Assembly (NCBI RefSeq): GCF_904846235.1
Contig: NZ_CAJGZN010000007.1
Span: forward strand, 1 to 64,000
Length of the DNA stretch: 64,000 nt
From: Psychrobacter immobilis
GTDB taxonomy: Bacteria > Pseudomonadota > Gammaproteobacteria > Pseudomonadales > Moraxellaceae
Direction of reading: 5' to 3'
The notes beneath the pieces are model-generated. The model made no database searches and had not been told where the DNA came from. It saw only the letters and a list, made by a program, of their open reading frames with translations. Shown here piece after piece: positions 53,306-62,795 of this stretch (positions within the stretch are counted from its first letter, which is position 1; every line of letters starts with the position of its first letter). The translations under genes were made by a program, and so were the position numbers.

Positions 53306-53482
53306 AAAGCGTCAAAATTTTAATATCCGTTGGCTGACTCATTGATTTTTATCAGGTTGATGTCAAGTGTGACATTTTGAATTTATCAAACGGTGGTAGT
53401 GGCAGTATGATAAACTGAGTGTCGTTTTACATATCAGTATGTTAAGTTGAATACCTTTGAATTTTGTGACTAGGAGACAAGT

Positions 53483-54316
53483 ATGTCGGTATTAGATAAT
53501 AAAAAAATCAGTTTTATTGGTGGCGGAAACATGGCACAAGCGCTCATTAGCGGGCTTGTGGGTTGCGGCATCAAACCAAATCTCATCACGGTCGCCGATC
53601 CTAGCAGCGATGCACGTGAGCAATTAGCTGCCAAAGGTCTAAATACTGTTGATCCAATGGCTGATCCAAAGTCTGCTGTGATCGGTGCGGATATTGTGGT
53701 ACTCGCAGTAAAGCCACAAATGATGAAGGTGGTGGTAAGTGCTTTTGCTGATGTACTAGACACTCAGTTAGTCATTTCAGTAGCAGCAGGTTTGTCGACT
53801 GATCTTTTATCAAACATGTTGGGCGGCTATAGCAATATCGTCCGTGCAATGCCAAACACGCCTTCTATGATTCAGATGGGCGCGACTGGCCTCTACGGTA
53901 AAGACAATATCTCAGCGGAACAGAAGCAGCTAGCAACAGCCGTTATGGAAGCATCAGGTTTGGTCATGTGGGTCGATGACGAAGAGCATATGCATGCCGT
54001 TACAGCCGTATCAGGTTCAGCGCCAGCGTATATGTTTTACTTCATTGAATCGATGGTCGATGGGGCAGTTGCATTAGGACTAGATAAAGAACAAGCCTCA
54101 GCGCTTGCTATGCAGACCATGTTAGGTGCTGCAAAAATGGCGATGAATAGTGATGATGCACCAGCTGAGTTACGCCGTAAAGTCACTTCACCGAACGGTA
54201 CTACTCAAGCAGCGGTTGAGTCAATGCAAGCCAATGAGATTGGTCGTCAAATCGGCGAGGCCATGCAAGCTTGCTATGATCGTAGCCAAGCGTTAAGTGA
54301 AGAAATGAGCAAGTAA
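53483..54316 (+). CDS. proC: Pyrroline-5-carboxylate reductase
   Basis: 277 residues. Rossmann start ISFIGGGNMAQALISGL, VVLAVKPQMMKVVV, IVRAMPNTPSMIQMGATGLYG, and the C-terminal signature SGSAPAYMFYFIESMVDGAVALGL followed by KVTSPNGTTQAAVESM. It performs the last step of proline synthesis using NAD(P)H. AGGAGA precedes the ATG. yggT follows, as in E. coli. Confidence 0.97.
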   Translation: MSVLDNKKISFIGGGNMAQALISGLVGCGIKPNLITVADPSSDAREQLAAKGLNTVDPMADPKSAVIGADIVVLAVKPQMMKVVVSAFADVLDTQLVISVAAGLSTDLLSNMLGGYSNIVRAMPNTPSMIQMGATGLYGKDNISAEQKQLATAVMEASGLVMWVDDEEHMHAVTAVSGSAPAYMFYFIESMVDGAVALGLDKEQASALAMQTMLGAAKMAMNSDDAPAELRRKVTSPNGTTQAAVESMQANEIGRQIGEAMQACYDRSQALSEEMSK

Positions 54317-54324
54317 ACACTGAC

Positions 54325-54360
54325 AAGGTGTGTTGTGAGTCACCACTGACGACACACCTT
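54325..54360 (+). terminator. Hairpin between proC and yggT (weak terminator or attenuator)
   Basis: AAGGTGTGT (54325-54333) pairs perfectly with ACACACCTT (54352-54360), with further pairing in the loop. No T run follows, so full termination is doubtful; it may lower readthrough into yggT or protect the proC mRNA. Confidence 0.55.
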
Positions 54361-54435
54361 ATGTAATCATCAGCATCTGATAATGACATTTGTCATCCTA
54401 GAATCTGTTAATAATGTCACATTGAGTAGCACTTC

Positions 54436-55005
54436 ATGAACAACATGTTATTTCAAATTTTTGATTTGGTCACCACATTCGCTATGATGCTGGTGTTTAT
54501 TCGTTTTATGTTGCAGTTTGCAGGAATGGATGCGAGCAATCCGATGATTGCACCTGCTTATAAAGCAACGCATATCGTCGATGTATTTGGGCGCATTTTC
54601 CCGACTGTCGCACAGGGTCGTATTAGCATTGCCGCTATCGTGTTGATGTTTTTGATTCGTCTAATCGATATCTCTGGAAAGGCCGCATTAACGCATAAAG
54701 GTATTGCCCCTGTACCGCTATTCTTTACGGGTACGACTAGCTTATTATTAGACTTTTTACGCATGTGTCGCTATCTGGTGATTGGTTCTATCATCGTTAG
54801 CTGGATTGTGGTGTTTACCAGATCTGAGCATCCGATTATTGGCATTATCATTAATTTGGCTGAGCCTATTTTGGCCCCGTTTCGTCGTATCACGCCGAAT
54901 TTAGGTATGCTCGATTTATCGCCAATGGTTGCTTTCTTAGCATTCTATTTGCTGGAGATATTCATCGGTGGTTTGGCCGCGAGTGTGTTGCCAACCTTGG
55001 GTTAA
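54436..55005 (+). CDS. yggT: YggT-family membrane protein
   Basis: 189 residues with two YggT modules, each a pair of membrane helices. The first ends ...ASNPMIAPAYKATHIVDVFGRIFP; the second contains GIIINLAEPILAPFRRITPNLGMLDLSPMVAFLAFYLLE. The N-P-[IV] and P-x4-R-R-x-x-P motifs are typical. YggT proteins are inner-membrane and implicated in osmotic tolerance or membrane organisation, with no defined activity. Context behind proC supports the name. Confidence 0.93.
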   Translation: MNNMLFQIFDLVTTFAMMLVFIRFMLQFAGMDASNPMIAPAYKATHIVDVFGRIFPTVAQGRISIAAIVLMFLIRLIDISGKAALTHKGIAPVPLFFTGTTSLLLDFLRMCRYLVIGSIIVSWIVVFTRSEHPIIGIIINLAEPILAPFRRITPNLGMLDLSPMVAFLAFYLLEIFIGGLAASVLPTLG

Positions 55006-55036
55006 ACCTAATAGAATTACATTTAAAAACTGTCAT

Positions 55037-55073
55037 AAAAAAGGCGCTCTATATTTTTATAGAGCGCCTTTTT
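55037..55073. terminator. Bidirectional terminator between yggT and thiD
   Basis: A 16-bp stem, AAAAAAGGCGCTCTAT with its complement, between convergent genes, with A and T runs. Confidence 0.93.
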
Positions 55074-55113
55074 TGCGTCTGCTACTTGGGAAATCTATAG
55101 CCTTGTAGGTATG

Positions 55114-56259
<1,146 letters not shown>

Positions 56260-56349
56260 GGTGAAGTGGGTGAGTGGCTGAAACCAGTTCCCTGCTAAGG
56301 AACCATACGTGTAAGCGTATCGAGGGTTCGAATCCCTCCTTCACCGCCA
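56260..56349 (+). tRNA. tRNA-Ser(GCU)
   Basis: A 90-base tRNA with a long variable arm. Acceptor GGTGAAG pairs with CTTCACC, discriminator G, encoded CCA at 56347-56349. Anticodon stem GTTCC/GGAAC holds GCT at 56294-56296 and the T loop is GTTCGAATC. It reads AGC/AGU serine codons. Confidence 0.96.
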
Positions 56350-56444
56350 TTTATTCAGTTGTTATTAGAGTAATAACGCAATATACTGCGTTAAACATTT
56401 TAATAATTAATTCAAAAAATAATTTGTTTTAATTAAAAAAGATG

Positions 56445-56472
56445 TTGACACAAGCGATATTATCTATATAAT
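56445..56472 (+). promoter_or_regulatory. Consensus promoter of tRNA-Arg
   Basis: Perfect TTGACA (56445-56450), 16-base spacer and perfect TATAAT (56467-56472), 58 bases before the tRNA. This is the strongest promoter match in the window. Confidence 0.85.
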
Positions 56473-56530
56473 GACCAACCTAATTTACTGCAAAAGATAT
56501 TATCTTCGCAGTGGATAAAGTGCAAAATAC

Positions 56531-56607
56531 GCGCCTGTAGCTCAGTTGGATAGAGCACTTGGCTACGAACTAAGGGGTCGGGAGTTCGAATCTCTCCAGG
56601 CGCACCA
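56531..56607 (+). tRNA. tRNA-Arg(ACG)
   Basis: 77 bases including encoded CCA. Acceptor GCGCCTG pairs with CAGGCGC; anticodon ACG at 56565-56567 in loop CTACGAA. The A34 would be edited to inosine by TadA to read CGU, CGC and CGA. Confidence 0.96.
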
Positions 56608-56649
56608 TTTGCATAATAGCTTAATTTAAGCTAAAAGTTATTAAAATAA

Positions 56650-56682
56650 TCGCCTGTCTTATGACAATTGGCGGTTTTTTTA
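56650..56682 (+). terminator. Probable terminator after tRNA-Arg
   Basis: CGCCTGTC-TTAT-GACAATTGGCG forms a bulged stem followed by seven T residues. Confidence 0.65.
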
Positions 56683-56872
56683 TGTCTGTAACTTTTACCC
56701 TTCTACTTATTTATTCTACGACCATCTCTTATATGTAGCATGATTGGATAGCCAACTAATAATATTAAAGAGCCATCTATGATATTGGACAGTCATCTAG
56801 GATAATGTACGATAGCCCCACCATTTACGGTACAATAGCGTTACTATTCACTGCTTGCTATGAGCTTGTACC

Positions 56873-57535
56873 ATGTCAAAAAGTCCATCTAAACGTCCGT
56901 CAAAAACGACTCGTAAATCAAAGCCTCAATCGAGTGCGCCTGTACAGCAAGATCCTAACGAAGAGCCAACCATCGCTAAGCCCATGATTCGTGTCGTGGC
57001 GATTCTCTATGATGGTATGCTGATTTTAGCGTTATTGTTTTTGGTAGGGACGATACTAACCGTCGTCGGTACGCTGTTGACTATGGAAACGGGTACTGAA
57101 TCCTCACAGGCTCAGTCGCTACCGCTTTGGTATCAGAACGCCATTATGACGCCATCATTTGTACTGACGCTCGTGGCGTTCTATGGGATATTTTGGCGCC
57201 GTGGTGGTCAGACATTGGGTATGCAGACGTGGCGGTTAAAAACGATTAATGATGCAGGCCAATGGCTAACGTGGGGACAGTCGTTTAAGCGTATTTTGGC
57301 CGCTTGTTTGATGCCGCTGATTTTTGGCATTATTGGCAGTCTTATTGATGGGTCACGCGCCGCCTTATTGGCCAGCGCGTTTCTTGGTTTAGTATTCAAC
57401 TATGTGTTCTGTCTGTTCAACCCTCGCGGTCTGGCAGTACAAGATATGTTGTCCAACACCATCACCCTAAAAATGCCGAAAGTGGCACATGAAGGGCTAT
57501 GGCGCGGTTTTAAAAATCGTAAGAAAAAATCGTAG
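56873..57535 (+). CDS. RDD-family membrane protein
   Basis: 220 residues. A basic N-terminus (KSPSKRPSKTTRKSK) precedes three or four membrane helices. The RDD motif appears as MIRVVAILYDGMLILALLFL (R..D), with GQTLGMQTWRLKTINDAGQWLTWGQSFKRILAACLMP as the second conserved block. RDD proteins are inner-membrane; some act as ion transporters under alkaline or salt stress, but most are uncharacterised. GAG lies 8 bases before the ATG. Confidence 0.88.
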   Translation: MSKSPSKRPSKTTRKSKPQSSAPVQQDPNEEPTIAKPMIRVVAILYDGMLILALLFLVGTILTVVGTLLTMETGTESSQAQSLPLWYQNAIMTPSFVLTLVAFYGIFWRRGGQTLGMQTWRLKTINDAGQWLTWGQSFKRILAACLMPLIFGIIGSLIDGSRAALLASAFLGLVFNYVFCLFNPRGLAVQDMLSNTITLKMPKVAHEGLWRGFKNRKKKS

Positions 57536-57613
57536 TCTGATTTGATTAACGTAATAACTTTTATTGACGTAGAATTTAGTCTTATCATTGCTCAGTTGCT
57601 TTAGCCTAAACAG

Positions 57614-58657
57614 TTACATACTAACGCTTTGAATCAGCCATGCGGTGTAGCCCATAAAGAACAGTATCAGCGTGGCACCTGACGTACGACCGAATTGGCG
57701 TTTTGTTTTAAAGGCAAACACGCATAGTGTCACTAGCAATATCGTCAAGACTCCCATCGCCATCACATCACGTGACAGAATCACTGGGTCGGCGGCGATA
57801 GGGGCAATAACGGTTGCCAAGCCGACAACTGCCAACGTATTGAAGATATTAGAGCCAATGATATTGCCGAGCGCCATATCATGCTCGCCTTTACGGGCAG
57901 CTGACAGGCTCGATACCAGTTCAGGCAATGAGGTCCCAACGGCGACAATCGTTAGACCAATGATAAGCTCACTAAGCCCCCATAGCGTTGCTAACTCGAC
58001 AGCACCCCAAACGATAGCGCGTGAGCTAGCTACGAGCATCAGCATACCGATAATTAAACTGACAATACCACGTGTTACGCTTGGTTCTAGCTTTTCTAAG
58101 CTCTCTGAGTTATTTGAGTGCTCTAAGTTATTTGAGTGCTCTAAGTTATTTGAGTGCTCTGAGTCAGCATTAGCCACGACTACATCGTCTTCGTGCTCAT
58201 GATATCCTTCGCGTATACTCATTATGATCTGTAGTCCTAAGACGGCGACCAATAGTATTAATAGTACGATACCATCAACTTGGCTTAATGTCCCATCACG
58301 TAGCTGCCAAGCGGCGATGACAGTAATCAGTAGCAGCAAGGGCAAGTCGCGCTTTACGATGCCTCTACGGATGATAATAGGGCTAATCAATACGGTTGCA
58401 CCGAGTACCAATGCGATGTTGATGATATTTGAGCCATAAGCGTTACCTAGAGCCAGCTCAGGGCTGCCTTCTATCGCTGCTAGTACTGATACCACCATCT
58501 CAGGCGCTGACGTACCTATACCCAATATTAAGACACCAATTAAGAAGCTAGGCACACTAAATTTCTTTGCTAGTGCTGTCGCCCCATCAATGAAGACATC
58601 GGCACTCCAAACTAAAATTGCTAACCCAATCAGTATTGCAAGCGCTGCCAACCACAT
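57614..58657 (-). CDS. Calcium/sodium:proton exchanger (CaCA family, YrbG-like)
   Basis: 347 residues with the two inverted alpha repeats of CaCA transporters: GTSAPEMVVSVLAAIEGSPELALGNAYGSNIINIALVLG and GTSLPELVSSLSAARKGEHDMALGNIIGSNIFNTLAVVG, each with the G-[TS]-S-x-P-E and G-N-x-x-G-S-N motifs that line the ion path. About ten membrane helices. The central cytoplasmic loop carries a tandem hexapeptide repeat (NNLEHS type) encoded by an 18-bp repeat. AAGGAAA precedes the ATG. It would exchange Ca2+ for Na+ or H+. Confidence 0.93.
   Translation of the reverse strand: MWLAALAILIGLAILVWSADVFIDGATALAKKFSVPSFLIGVLILGIGTSAPEMVVSVLAAIEGSPELALGNAYGSNIINIALVLGATVLISPIIIRRGIVKRDLPLLLLITVIAAWQLRDGTLSQVDGIVLLILLVAVLGLQIIMSIREGYHEHEDDVVVANADSEHSNNLEHSNNLEHSNNSESLEKLEPSVTRGIVSLIIGMLMLVASSRAIVWGAVELATLWGLSELIIGLTIVAVGTSLPELVSSLSAARKGEHDMALGNIIGSNIFNTLAVVGLATVIAPIAADPVILSRDVMAMGVLTILLVTLCVFAFKTKRQFGRTSGATLILFFMGYTAWLIQSVSM
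58109..58162. repeat. Three copies of an 18-bp in-frame tandem repeat
   Basis: Unit GTTATTTGAGTGCTCTAA, nearly perfect, three times within the loop of the exchanger gene. It encodes repeated LEHSNN on the minus strand and, being a multiple of 3, can change copy number without breaking the frame. Confidence 0.9.
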
Positions 58658-58713
58658 CGGTATGTTTCCTTATATATGATGAAAAATATGAGTTTAATAG
58701 AGAAAAATTGCAT

Positions 58714-58748
58714 AAAAAAAGCCGAATCTTGATTTAGATTCAGCTTTC
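58714..58748 (-). terminator. Terminator downstream of panD
   Basis: AAAGCCGAATCT pairs, with one mismatch, with AGATTCAGCTTT; seven T residues follow on the minus strand. It separates panD from the exchanger gene. Confidence 0.82.
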
Positions 58749-58845
58749 CCTTTAGCATCGAGATTTTTAGTAATAATAGCAGCTAATTCAAAGATGTAAC
58801 TTTGTGTTTATCTTAAATTTACCAAAACCTTACCATCCTGTCATA

Positions 58846-59226
58846 TTAAGCAACTTGTACAGGAATAATGTTTGCAGTGTCTTTTACAGTGTTGTCTTCG
58901 TTGCAATAGACAAGTTTTGGCTGATACGTTGACGCTTCAACTTCATCAAAATGCGCGTAAGCACAAATGATAACGATATCGCCCAAATCTGCCATATGAG
59001 CCGCAGCACCATTTAATGAGATAATACCAGAGCCCGCCTCAGCACGGATAGCATAGGTGCGAAAGCGCTTACCGTTGGTCACGTTATAGATATCAATAGA
59101 TTCATTTTCGCGTAGACCAGCAAGATCTAATAGATCGCCGTCGATACCGCAAGAGCCTTCATAGTGAAGTTCAGCGTGGGTAACACGGGCACGGTGTAAT
59201 TTGCATTTAAGCATATTAAGTAGCAT
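58846..59226 (-). CDS. panD: Aspartate 1-decarboxylase proenzyme
   Basis: 126 residues. From ATG 59226 (AAGGAA 7 bases upstream) the self-cleavage site YEGSC places Gly24-Ser25 exactly as in E. coli PanD; Ser25 becomes the pyruvoyl group. [25 protein letters not shown] and [27 protein letters not shown] are conserved. It makes beta-alanine for pantothenate. No panB or panC is adjacent. Pth lies 100 bases upstream on the same strand. Confidence 0.97.
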   Translation of the reverse strand: MLLNMLKCKLHRARVTHAELHYEGSCGIDGDLLDLAGLRENESIDIYNVTNGKRFRTYAIRAEAGSGIISLNGAAAHMADLGDIVIICAYAHFDEVEASTYQPKLVYCNEDNTVKDTANIIPVQVA

Positions 59227-59326
59227 AGGTTGGTTCCTTGGCGTAACTGATATTAATTAACTAAATCAAAAGGTTAATGGGGATAAAACTGCCAAAATAA
59301 AAGGTCATTATCATTGAACGACTATA

Positions 59327-59908
59327 TTATTCTGGTAATTTAAAGCCATTAATTTGTGAACGTGCTTTTTCGACATCACCATCTAACAATAATGGGAGTG
59401 CTTCAAAAGCAGCTGTCAGCGCGCTATCAATCGCAATCTGCTCATCAGGAGATGCTTTAGAGAGAACGTGTCCACTAACTTTAGACTTGTGACCAGGATG
59501 GCCGATACCCACACGCAGGCGATGAAAATCATTGCCAATATGCGGCGTGATATCGCGTAGGCCGTTGTGACCACCATGTCCACCGTCTGTTTTGAGTTTG
59601 ATACTACCAGCTGGAATATCGAGCTCATCATGAGCAATCAACAATTCATCATTTTTGATGCCATAGAAATTTACCATAGGCACCACTGACTGACCAGATT
59701 TATTCATAAACGTCAGCGGCATAAGTAAACGCACATCCGACCCATGAATCTGCCCACGCCCTGTCACTCCATGAAATTTCTTATCAGGGGAGAGCGTGAT
59801 ATTAAACTGCTGAGCCAAATGATGGACAAACCAAAATCCTGCATTATGACGCGTAAACATATACTGCTGACCAGGATTACCAAGACCGACAATAAGCTTT
59901 ATGGCCAT
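59327..59908 (-). CDS. pth: Peptidyl-tRNA hydrolase
   Basis: 193 residues from ATG 59908 (AGGGTG upstream); the longer frame from 59977 runs through a palindrome and is unlikely to be coding. Motifs are IKLIVGLGNPGQQYMFTRHNAGFWFV with the catalytic His, LLMPLTFMNKSGQSV, and ELLIAHDELDIPAGSIKLKTDGGHGGHNGLRDI. It recycles peptidyl-tRNA released from stalled ribosomes. It follows rplY on the same strand, as in E. coli. Confidence 0.96.
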   Translation of the reverse strand: MAIKLIVGLGNPGQQYMFTRHNAGFWFVHHLAQQFNITLSPDKKFHGVTGRGQIHGSDVRLLMPLTFMNKSGQSVVPMVNFYGIKNDELLIAHDELDIPAGSIKLKTDGGHGGHNGLRDITPHIGNDFHRLRVGIGHPGHKSKVSGHVLSKASPDEQIAIDSALTAAFEALPLLLDGDVEKARSQINGFKLPE

Positions 59909-59940
59909 AAAAACACCCTGCTTGAATTTGATAAATAGGG

Positions 59941-59984
59941 GTAAGGTTTGAGGTACTGATAGACAGTTTATTTTCAAACCTTAC
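59941..59984. promoter_or_regulatory. Perfect 10-bp inverted repeat in the pth leader
   Basis: GTAAGGTTTG (59941-59950) and CAAACCTTAC (59975-59984) are exact complements across 24 bases, starting 33 bases upstream of the pth ATG. It could form a leader hairpin or a protein-binding site. Confidence 0.5.
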
Positions 59985-59990
59985 TTACAA

Positions 59991-60020
59991 AAACAGCAGG
60001 AGATTTTAATCACCTGCTGT
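59991..60020 (-). terminator. Terminator of rplY
   Basis: ACAGCAGGAGATT (59993-60005) pairs, with one mismatch, with AATCACCTGCTGT (60008-60020); on the minus strand a run of T residues follows. Confidence 0.78.
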
Positions 60021-60083
60021 CTTATTGACTAAACGAATGTATCACTAACCAGCACAAAATAATGCACTAGTTAGAAACAGTTA

Positions 60084-60758
60084 TTACTCGCTGTCTTTGT
60101 TTTCTTCAGTACCGTCGTTTTGCTCAGTTGCTGGTACTTCATCAGCATCAACGTCAGCATCAACTTCTTCTACTGTTGGTGGCTGCATGTTAACGATAGT
60201 ACGGTCATGGCCGTCTTCTAGCTCAAGCTCATGAATAACAACGCCTTCAGGAAGTTTGATGTCTGATAGACGGAACAAATCACCGATTTCCATGCCTGAT
60301 ACATCTACTTCTAGGTATTCAGGAAGTTGTGATGGTAAGCAGATAACTTCGATATCAGATACTAGAGTAGATAGTACACCAGCAGCAGCAGTACCAGGCG
60401 CATCTTCACGACCAGTGAAATGAACAGGAACGTTCATGTGGATTTTCTGACCTTTTACAATGCGCTGGAAATCAGCATGCATTGGGAAGCCTTTAGCTGG
60501 ATGGCGCTGCAAGTCTTTGATAACAGCTTGATGCTCTTCACCGTCAACGTTGATAGTCAAGATGTGTGAGAAAAACGCTTCGAATTCTAGTGATTTTACT
60601 AGTTCGTTAAGCTTGATAGAGATAGCTGTTGGCTCTTCGTTACCACCATAGATGATAGCAGGAACTAGGTTCTGCTTACGTAGGCGGCGGCTCGCACCTT
60701 TACCTTGTAGTTCAGCAGCACGATCAACGGCGTTTAGTTCAAAATGATTAATGCTCAT
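60084..60758 (-). CDS. rplY: 50S ribosomal protein L25 (CTC/TL5 long form)
   Basis: 224 residues from ATG 60758 (AGGAT 8 bases upstream); the frame from 60821 is too long. The N-terminal L25 domain (ELNAVDRAAELQGKGASRRLRKQNLVPAIIYGGNEEPTAI, HPAKGFPMHADFQRI) binds 5S rRNA; a C-terminal beta domain (CLPSQLPEYLEVDVSGMEIGDLFRLSDIKLPEGV) makes this the CTC form, longer than E. coli L25 (94 residues). The last 25 residues are very acidic. It lies between prs and pth, the common order. Confidence 0.96.
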   Translation of the reverse strand: MSINHFELNAVDRAAELQGKGASRRLRKQNLVPAIIYGGNEEPTAISIKLNELVKSLEFEAFFSHILTINVDGEEHQAVIKDLQRHPAKGFPMHADFQRIVKGQKIHMNVPVHFTGREDAPGTAAAGVLSTLVSDIEVICLPSQLPEYLEVDVSGMEIGDLFRLSDIKLPEGVVIHELELEDGHDRTIVNMQPPTVEEVDADVDADEVPATEQNDGTEENKDSE

Positions 60759-61060
60759 GGATATAATCCTATAAAAAAAATGATGAAGTGTCTGGTCATA
60801 AAAAAGTGGATTTGCGACCAATCCACTAATACGTGATGATAGCTAATATTATCGTTACGAAGAAAACTCGCAATGTCTAAGCTTAGCCATTTGCTTATAG
60901 CAGCGCTCGCTACGATAATTACCATAACGGTAGTTGCTGTTAAGCATGATCAGCACTTTTGATAGTGCTAGCCTAATAAAAACAACGAAAAGGTCAGCAC
61001 AGGCGCGCATTATACGTGATTCTGTAGCAATAATAAAGACCTACGCAAAACGCCTACACA

Positions 61061-61095
61061 AAACAAAGCGCCAAGTAAGGATACTTGACGCTCTA
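61061..61095 (-). terminator. Probable terminator after prs
   Basis: AGCGCCAAGTA (61067-61077) pairs, with one G-U, with TACTTGACGCT (61082-61092). The downstream T tract on the minus strand is interrupted, so strength is uncertain. Confidence 0.6.
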
Positions 61096-61179
61096 TTTTT
61101 TAACTATTCAAGATGTCTTACTACAGTCATTGCTATTCGAAATTACTGCAATAGCTGTTGAAAAGGCAGTTGTATCAAC

Positions 61180-62127
61180 TTAGGCATCAAACATCGCGCT
61201 AATAGATTCTTCGTTATTGATACGGCGTAAGCTTTCAGCCAGCATCGGTGCAATACTTACCTGACGGATTTTGCTACAGGCTTTGGCTTCAGCAGATAGT
61301 GGAATTGTATCGGTCACAACCACTTCATCTAATGCAGATTCGCTGATGTTTTTCAGTGCGTTACCTGATAGGACAGGGTGCGTGATGTAAGCCAAGACGC
61401 GACGGGCACCATTTTCTTTCAATGCTTCAGCTGCTTTACACAATGTACCTGCAGTATCGACCATATCATCAACGATAACGCAATCACGGTCACGAACATC
61501 ACCAATGATATGCATTACTTGTGACTCATTGGCACGAGCACGGCGCTTATCAATAATTGCCATGTCGGTATCGCCTAACTGCTTTGCCATCGCACGTGCA
61601 CGAACCACGCCGCCTACGTCAGGTGAAACAACCATGATATTGTCATAGTCTTGCTTTTGTAGGTCGTTTAGCAATACAGGTGTGCCGTAGATATTGTCTA
61701 CAGGAATATCAAAGAAACCCTGAATCTGATCTGAGTGCAAATCAACAGTCATGACGCGATCGATACTAACGATGTTTAGCATGTCAGCGACCACTTTAGC
61801 CGAGATAGGTACACGAGCTGAGCGTGGACGACGATCCTGACGAGCATAACCAAAGTACGGCATAACAGCTGTGATACGGCCAGCACTAGAGCGACGCAAG
61901 GCGTCAGCCATCATCATGATTTCCATCAAGTTGTCGTTGGTCGGTGCACAAGTAGGCTGCATGATAAACACATCTTTACCACGTACGTGTTCTTTGATTT
62001 CCACGGCAATTTCGCCATCAGAAAAACGCGTGATGTCAGCTTTACCAAGAGGTATGTGAAGATGATCGGCTACGGTTTTTGCTAATTCTGGGTGGGCATT
62101 ACCCGTAAAAATCGCCAAATAAGGCAT
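61180..62127 (-). CDS. prs: Ribose-phosphate pyrophosphokinase
   Basis: 315 residues, standard. [53 protein letters not shown], the PRPP-binding loop [24 protein letters not shown] and DTIPL are conserved. It makes PRPP from ribose 5-phosphate and ATP for nucleotide, His and Trp synthesis. A pair of tRNA-Gln genes and ispE precede it on the same strand, the usual gammaproteobacterial order. Confidence 0.98.
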   Translation of the reverse strand: MPYLAIFTGNAHPELAKTVADHLHIPLGKADITRFSDGEIAVEIKEHVRGKDVFIMQPTCAPTNDNLMEIMMMADALRRSSAGRITAVMPYFGYARQDRRPRSARVPISAKVVADMLNIVSIDRVMTVDLHSDQIQGFFDIPVDNIYGTPVLLNDLQKQDYDNIMVVSPDVGGVVRARAMAKQLGDTDMAIIDKRRARANESQVMHIIGDVRDRDCVIVDDMVDTAGTLCKAAEALKENGARRVLAYITHPVLSGNALKNISESALDEVVVTDTIPLSAEAKACSKIRQVSIAPMLAESLRRINNEESISAMFDA

Positions 62128-62236
62128 GACAGAAGTCCTATTGATTGACTCAAGCAGCGACCGCTAAGCAGTGTCAAACTGCTCAAATTAAGAAAAGAGT
62201 GGTGAAGGTGTTGAAGTATACTATTACAGTAAAAAA

Positions 62237-62312
62237 TGGCAGGGGTAGCTGGACTCGAACCAACGGATGTCAGGATCAAAACCTGATGCCTTACCAACTT
62301 GGCTATACCCCT
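62237..62312 (-). tRNA. tRNA-Gln(UUG), copy proximal to prs
   Basis: 76 bases with encoded CCA. Acceptor AGGGGTA/TACCCCT; anticodon TTG (complement of 62277-62279) in loop TTTTGAT; T loop GTTCGAGTC. Identical by eye to the copy at 62553-62628. Confidence 0.96.
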
Positions 62313-62396
62313 GTAATGTCTAGGCTATGAACAACCGATATTTAATAGCGACTAAGTAGTCGTTCTTAATATAGTGTCATGACCTGTCAGTTATCT

Positions 62397-62416
62397 AAAA
62401 AACGGATAAACCGTTT
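62397..62416 (-). terminator. Hairpin between the two tRNA-Gln genes
   Basis: AAACGG-ATAAA-CCGTTT (62400-62416) is followed on the minus strand by more T residues, so it may end the distal tRNA-Gln transcript, or serve as a processing site if both are co-transcribed. Confidence 0.55.
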
Positions 62417-62552
62417 AAAACATAACTTTTCCCTAGCGGTGTCCATTGCGAACTATACCGAAACTGGGATAACGTTGTCAATGACAATAAGATAAGTGGC
62501 TGTCTATAAACCGCTTATACTCGATGTATCTCTAACGCTTCGTACTAAAAAA

Positions 62553-62628
62553 TGGCAGGGGTAGCTGGACTCGAACCAACGGATGTCAGGATCAAAACCT
62601 GATGCCTTACCAACTTGGCTATACCCCT
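62553..62628 (-). tRNA. tRNA-Gln(UUG), copy proximal to ispE
   Basis: 76 bases with encoded CCA; same sequence as 62237-62312, anticodon TTG (complement of 62593-62595). It has its own promoter upstream. Confidence 0.96.
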
Positions 62629-62641
62629 ATTGTGGCGACCT

Positions 62642-62669
62642 ATTATAAGTAAATTTTCAGATTTTGCAA
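62642..62669 (-). promoter_or_regulatory. Promoter of the tRNA-Gln genes
   Basis: On the minus strand TTGCAA (62664-62669), 16-base spacer, TATAAT (62642-62647), only 14 bases upstream of the tRNA. It is the same element pair as before tRNA-Ser. Confidence 0.78.
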
Positions 62670-62795
62670 GTCATTTGCTGCTTTTTCTGGTATTTATTCA
62701 TCATAGGTTACTGCTGGCGCTATTTTAGCAAATTAAAATCGGCAATCCTACCACTGTCATTATTTAGATGATAAGAAATCTAAAGGTTATATGTG

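Noticed and set aside
57672..58439. Plus-strand frames opposite the Ca2+/Na+ exchanger
   Set aside because: They are shadow frames; the minus-strand protein has both CaCA repeats.
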